64,000 nt of DNA, taken from contig NZ_CP129381.1 in assembly GCF_030435705.1 (NCBI RefSeq), positions 124,001 to 188,000 on the forward strand, in the 5' to 3' direction. The DNA is from Rhizobium sp. SSA_523 (lineage in GTDB: Bacteria; Pseudomonadota; Alphaproteobacteria; Rhizobiales; Rhizobiaceae). Shown in pieces: positions 61,635-64,000 of this stretch (the first letter of the stretch is position 1; each line of letters starts with the position of its first letter). The translations under genes and the position numbers were made by a program. The notes beneath the pieces are model-generated. The model saw only the letters and a list, made by a program, of their open reading frames with translations. It did not search any database and had not been told where the DNA came from.

Positions 61635-64000
61635 TCAGAACTGTTTGCTGAGCGAGGTGCGCAGGCCGAAGGATGTATGTCCGCCTGCCTCCCTGCCGAG
61701 CTGCAGACCGAGGTCGAGGGTCCAGGATGTTGGCGTCGTCACGGAAAGCCCGGCGGCAAGCTCGGCAAACAGACCCTGACCGCCGAGGCCAGAAAAGCCC
61801 GCAGTGGCGCCGATCTTTGGCGAAAGCAGCGTCTCTTCGGCAAGCGGCAATTGCCAGGCGATCTCCGATCCGAGGCTGATGCGGAGTTGGTCTTGCTGCG
61901 AGGCGCCGATCGAGACTGCCTTTCCGGCGCTGTTGTAGACGGTGATCTGCCCGATGCGTTCCGACAGGTAGGCCGCCCGCAGTTTCGGTGTCAGAATGGT
62001 GGTTTCATCCAGCGCCCATTCGCCGGTCACGGCCGAATCGAGCATCAGACGCCTTGTCGTGAAGTCGCCGTCCCACAGGCCGGTATCGATCCTGTTCTGC
62101 GAAGCGCCGTAAAGCAGGCTCGTATCCCAGAAGACACCCTGGCCGATTTCCAGCGAGGCATAGGGTCCGGCCAGCCAGCCGTGACCGCTCGCAACGGCAT
62201 CGCTGCGCAAGGGATCGATCATGCGGTCGTAATGGACGGAGAGACCGATCAGGACGCGATCGGTCAGGAGATAATCCATGCCGGCGGAGAACAGGCCGAA
62301 CTTGCCCCAGGCATCGGCCTCCCGGCTCGCCTTGTGGAGCATGAAGCTACCGTCGAACCAGAGATCGAAGTGCGAGGGGGAGATAGTCTCGTCGCTTGCG
62401 CCTCTGATCTGTCCGAGGCTCGTCGAGATGGTGACCGTGGCGCCCTCGGAGGAGGGAAGAAACCGGGTCGAAACCGCTCGTCCTGCGCGCGCGGCCTGTC
62501 GGCGCTCCAGGAGGCCCGGAAGCCTGAGGGACTGGGACAGGAGGCTCTGCCGGGCGCGGACAAAATCCTGCACCAGCCCGCCCATGTCGGCGGCGACGAA
62601 GGCGGCATCATGGGAAAGCCGGTAGCTGACGGTGCCGATATTTGAGCGTCCCAGGGCGCTGGTAAGCCGGTAGCCGACGCGCGCCTGACCCGAAAAGGCG
62701 GGATTGGGCGTAAACTGAAGATACCATCCCGCCGGTGCGCTGCCGCCCACTTGGGCCAGTTGACCGCGGATGACGCGCGCCGTGCCGGAAATGGCGGGCT
62801 CGACAGAAACGACGTCTGCCGAAACGAAGGGTCCCCCCGTGGCATTCCTGTTGAGGTAGACGTCACGCGGCGTCGACCCTTCAGGCACATCCTGGATCAC
62901 GTCCGCGACCGTCACGGCCCGGTCCCGGACCGTCAGGGTATAGGTCGCAGAGCCTGAGGCATTGGTGGCATCCTTAACCGAGACGGTGAAGGCATAGTCG
63001 CCCTTCGCCTCCCTGGCGAGCGGCCCGGTGAGCTCCCCGGTCGACACATTCAGCACCAGGCCTGCCGGAAGAGTGCCGGAGGAGAGACTGAAGAGCCGCG
63101 GCTCCTGCCCGCCCGTAACGGTGATCTTCTGTCTGTAATCCTCACCGGCCATCGCGTCCGGCAGGGCTCCCTGCGGCGAGAGGGTCATGGCAACGGCAAT
63201 GGCGGGAGGGGCGGAGATCTCAATCGAATAGGATGCGGATGCGCTGGCGGTATTGGGAGGGCTTGCGCTGTCGCTGACGGTGATCGTGAAGGCATTGCGC
63301 CCGAGCGTCGTTGGCGTCCCGCTGATCGTACCCGCCGATGCGTCGAGCGACAGGCCGGCGGGGAGGGCGCCCGCAGTCACGGAATAGCGATAGGGAGCGG
63401 AGCCGCCGGTCGCGGACAGGTTGACCGCCTTATATGGCTTGCCCACCAGGCCGCCCTCCAGGCCACCTCCTGCCGGTGACAGAAGAAGCGGCGTCAAGGG
63501 CGGCGGGGGAGCGGACGGCGCCGAAATGGTGACCGTCACGGCATTGGATTGTGCCATGGCGTTGCTGTTGTCCCCGCTATAGCGAGCGACAAGGTCATAG
63601 CTGCCGACCGGCAGGCTGGTGGTCGAGAGACTTGCGGCGGACCCGGTCAGCGGCGAGGTGTTCAATACCGTCGAACCGGCACGGAACTCGATGCTGCCTG
63701 TCGGGGACTTGCCGCCGGACAGGCTCGCGATCAGGGTGATCTTCGTCCCAAAAACGGCCTGTGCCGGTTCCACGGATAGAGACAGAGCAGGTGTTGCGAC
63801 GCCCACGCCGACGATCTGCTGGATGCGCGGCGCCGGCAGGTAAGTGGCATTGCCCGGCTGATCGGCATTGATGACACAGGAGCCTTTGGCAGTGAAGGTG
63901 ACCGTGCTGCCGGAGACGTTGCCGGAGAGAGAGCAGACGGAGGCGCTTGCAGCATCGACCGCCAATGCCGGGGCAAGGCCCGATGTGGATGTGGCGGCAG
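61635..64000 (-). CDS. Autotransporter with bacterial Ig-like repeats (5' end beyond window)
   Basis: The open frame runs without a stop to the right edge, so the N-terminus and signal peptide lie outside; 787 residues are visible. In order: an Ig-like repeat (CSLSGNVSG...INADQPGNATY), a group-3 Ig-like repeat (TLIASLSGG to YDLVARYSGD), two putative-Ig He_PIG repeats with the ALPAGLSLDASAGTISGTP and TLPAGLVLNVSTGELTGP hallmarks, a linker, then a beta-barrel of about 280 residues ending SFGLRTSLSKQF with the terminal phenylalanine needed for outer-membrane assembly. Probable surface adhesin of type V secretion. Confidence 0.85.
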   Translation of the reverse strand, partial: AATSTSGLAPALAVDAASASVCSLSGNVSGSTVTFTAKGSCVINADQPGNATYLPAPRIQQIVGVGVATPALSLSVEPAQAVFGTKITLIASLSGGKSPTGSIEFRAGSTVLNTSPLTGSAASLSTTSLPVGSYDLVARYSGDNSNAMAQSNAVTVTISAPSAPPPPLTPLLLSPAGGGLEGGLVGKPYKAVNLSATGGSAPYRYSVTAGALPAGLSLDASAGTISGTPTTLGRNAFTITVSDSASPPNTASASASYSIEISAPPAIAVAMTLSPQGALPDAMAGEDYRQKITVTGGQEPRLFSLSSGTLPAGLVLNVSTGELTGPLAREAKGDYAFTVSVKDATNASGSATYTLTVRDRAVTVADVIQDVPEGSTPRDVYLNRNATGGPFVSADVVSVEPAISGTARVIRGQLAQVGGSAPAGWYLQFTPNPAFSGQARVGYRLTSALGRSNIGTVSYRLSHDAAFVAADMGGLVQDFVRARQSLLSQSLRLPGLLERRQAARAGRAVSTRFLPSSEGATVTISTSLGQIRGASDETISPSHFDLWFDGSFMLHKASREADAWGKFGLFSAGMDYLLTDRVLIGLSVHYDRMIDPLRSDAVASGHGWLAGPYASLEIGQGVFWDTSLLYGASQNRIDTGLWDGDFTTRRLMLDSAVTGEWALDETTILTPKLRAAYLSERIGQITVYNSAGKAVSIGASQQDQLRISLGSEIAWQLPLAEETLLSPKIGATAGFSGLGGQGLFAELAAGLSVTTPTSWTLDLGLQLGREAGGHTSFGLRTSLSKQF

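Noticed and set aside
1..64000. CRISPR arrays, tRNA or rRNA genes, transposases, integrases and attachment sites.
   Set aside because: No regularly spaced repeats, no cloverleaf with a CCA-type end, and no mobile-element protein could be recognised on either strand.

Overview
This 64-kb window has high-GC coding density, CUT1/PepT/PotABCD-type ABC transporters, IclR, LacI and FixJ-type regulators, Tat-exported proteins, and a gene style that all point to an alphaproteobacterium, most likely a Rhizobiaceae member (Rhizobium, Agrobacterium, Ensifer, Shinella or a relative). It reads as a catabolic accessory region, possibly on a megaplasmid or chromid. That assignment is inference: there is no rRNA, tRNA or replication gene to anchor it. 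I see no CRISPR array, no insertion sequence and no RNA gene. There are 55 protein-coding genes (one cut by the right edge) and one short relic of a transporter ATPase.

Layout. (1) 15-5167: an IclR regulator faces an RraA-fold lyase/aldolase plus SMP-30 lactonase pair that ends at a strong intrinsic terminator. Then comes an aldo-keto reductase plus glyoxalase pair, divergent from an SDR dehydrogenase across a promoter with two perfect palindromes. (2) 5191-10763: a CUT1 sugar ABC transporter and its LacI regulator. (3) 10939-20889: a long plus-strand operon with a Rieske ferredoxin, two paralogous TIM-barrel amidohydrolases, DhaK and DhaL, a second complete CUT1 transporter with a Tat-type binding protein, and an enolase-superfamily sugar-acid dehydratase. 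(4) 21051-31409: an ArsR-type regulator, a GH51 arabinofuranosidase, three consecutive Gfo/Idh/MocA oxidoreductases and a third CUT1 transporter. (5) 31477-35291: a Tat-exported metallo-beta-lactamase-fold hydrolase divergent from a soluble three-PAS histidine kinase and its FixJ-like regulator.

(6) 35266-52326: a probable single regulon around a second IclR regulator. Leftward run a dipeptide-type ABC transporter without its binding protein, a CaiB/BaiF CoA-transferase and an enoyl-CoA hydratase/3-hydroxyacyl-CoA dehydrogenase. Rightward or nearby are a lipoyl E2 of acetoin-dehydrogenase type, a DUF1537 kinase, an acyl-CoA dehydrogenase, a fused E1 alpha-beta 2-oxoacid dehydrogenase, the missing binding protein and a class IV aminotransferase. 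Similar IclR-like inverted repeats sit in both divergent promoters. The gene set spells out a route of uptake, transamination, oxidative decarboxylation to acyl-CoA, then beta-oxidation-like steps. (7) 52364-61428: a polyamine-type ABC transporter with a HisD-like dehydrogenase whose zinc-ligand residues are altered, a zinc alcohol dehydrogenase, an APH-fold kinase and an SDR. (8) 61635 to the right edge: the C-terminal part of an autotransporter with bacterial Ig-like repeats.

The best candidates for something undescribed are the IclR-linked amino-/oxo-acid island (6) and the HisD-like/kinase/ABC operon (7). A recurring structural theme is a stable stem-loop immediately after the binding-protein gene in most of the ABC operons.
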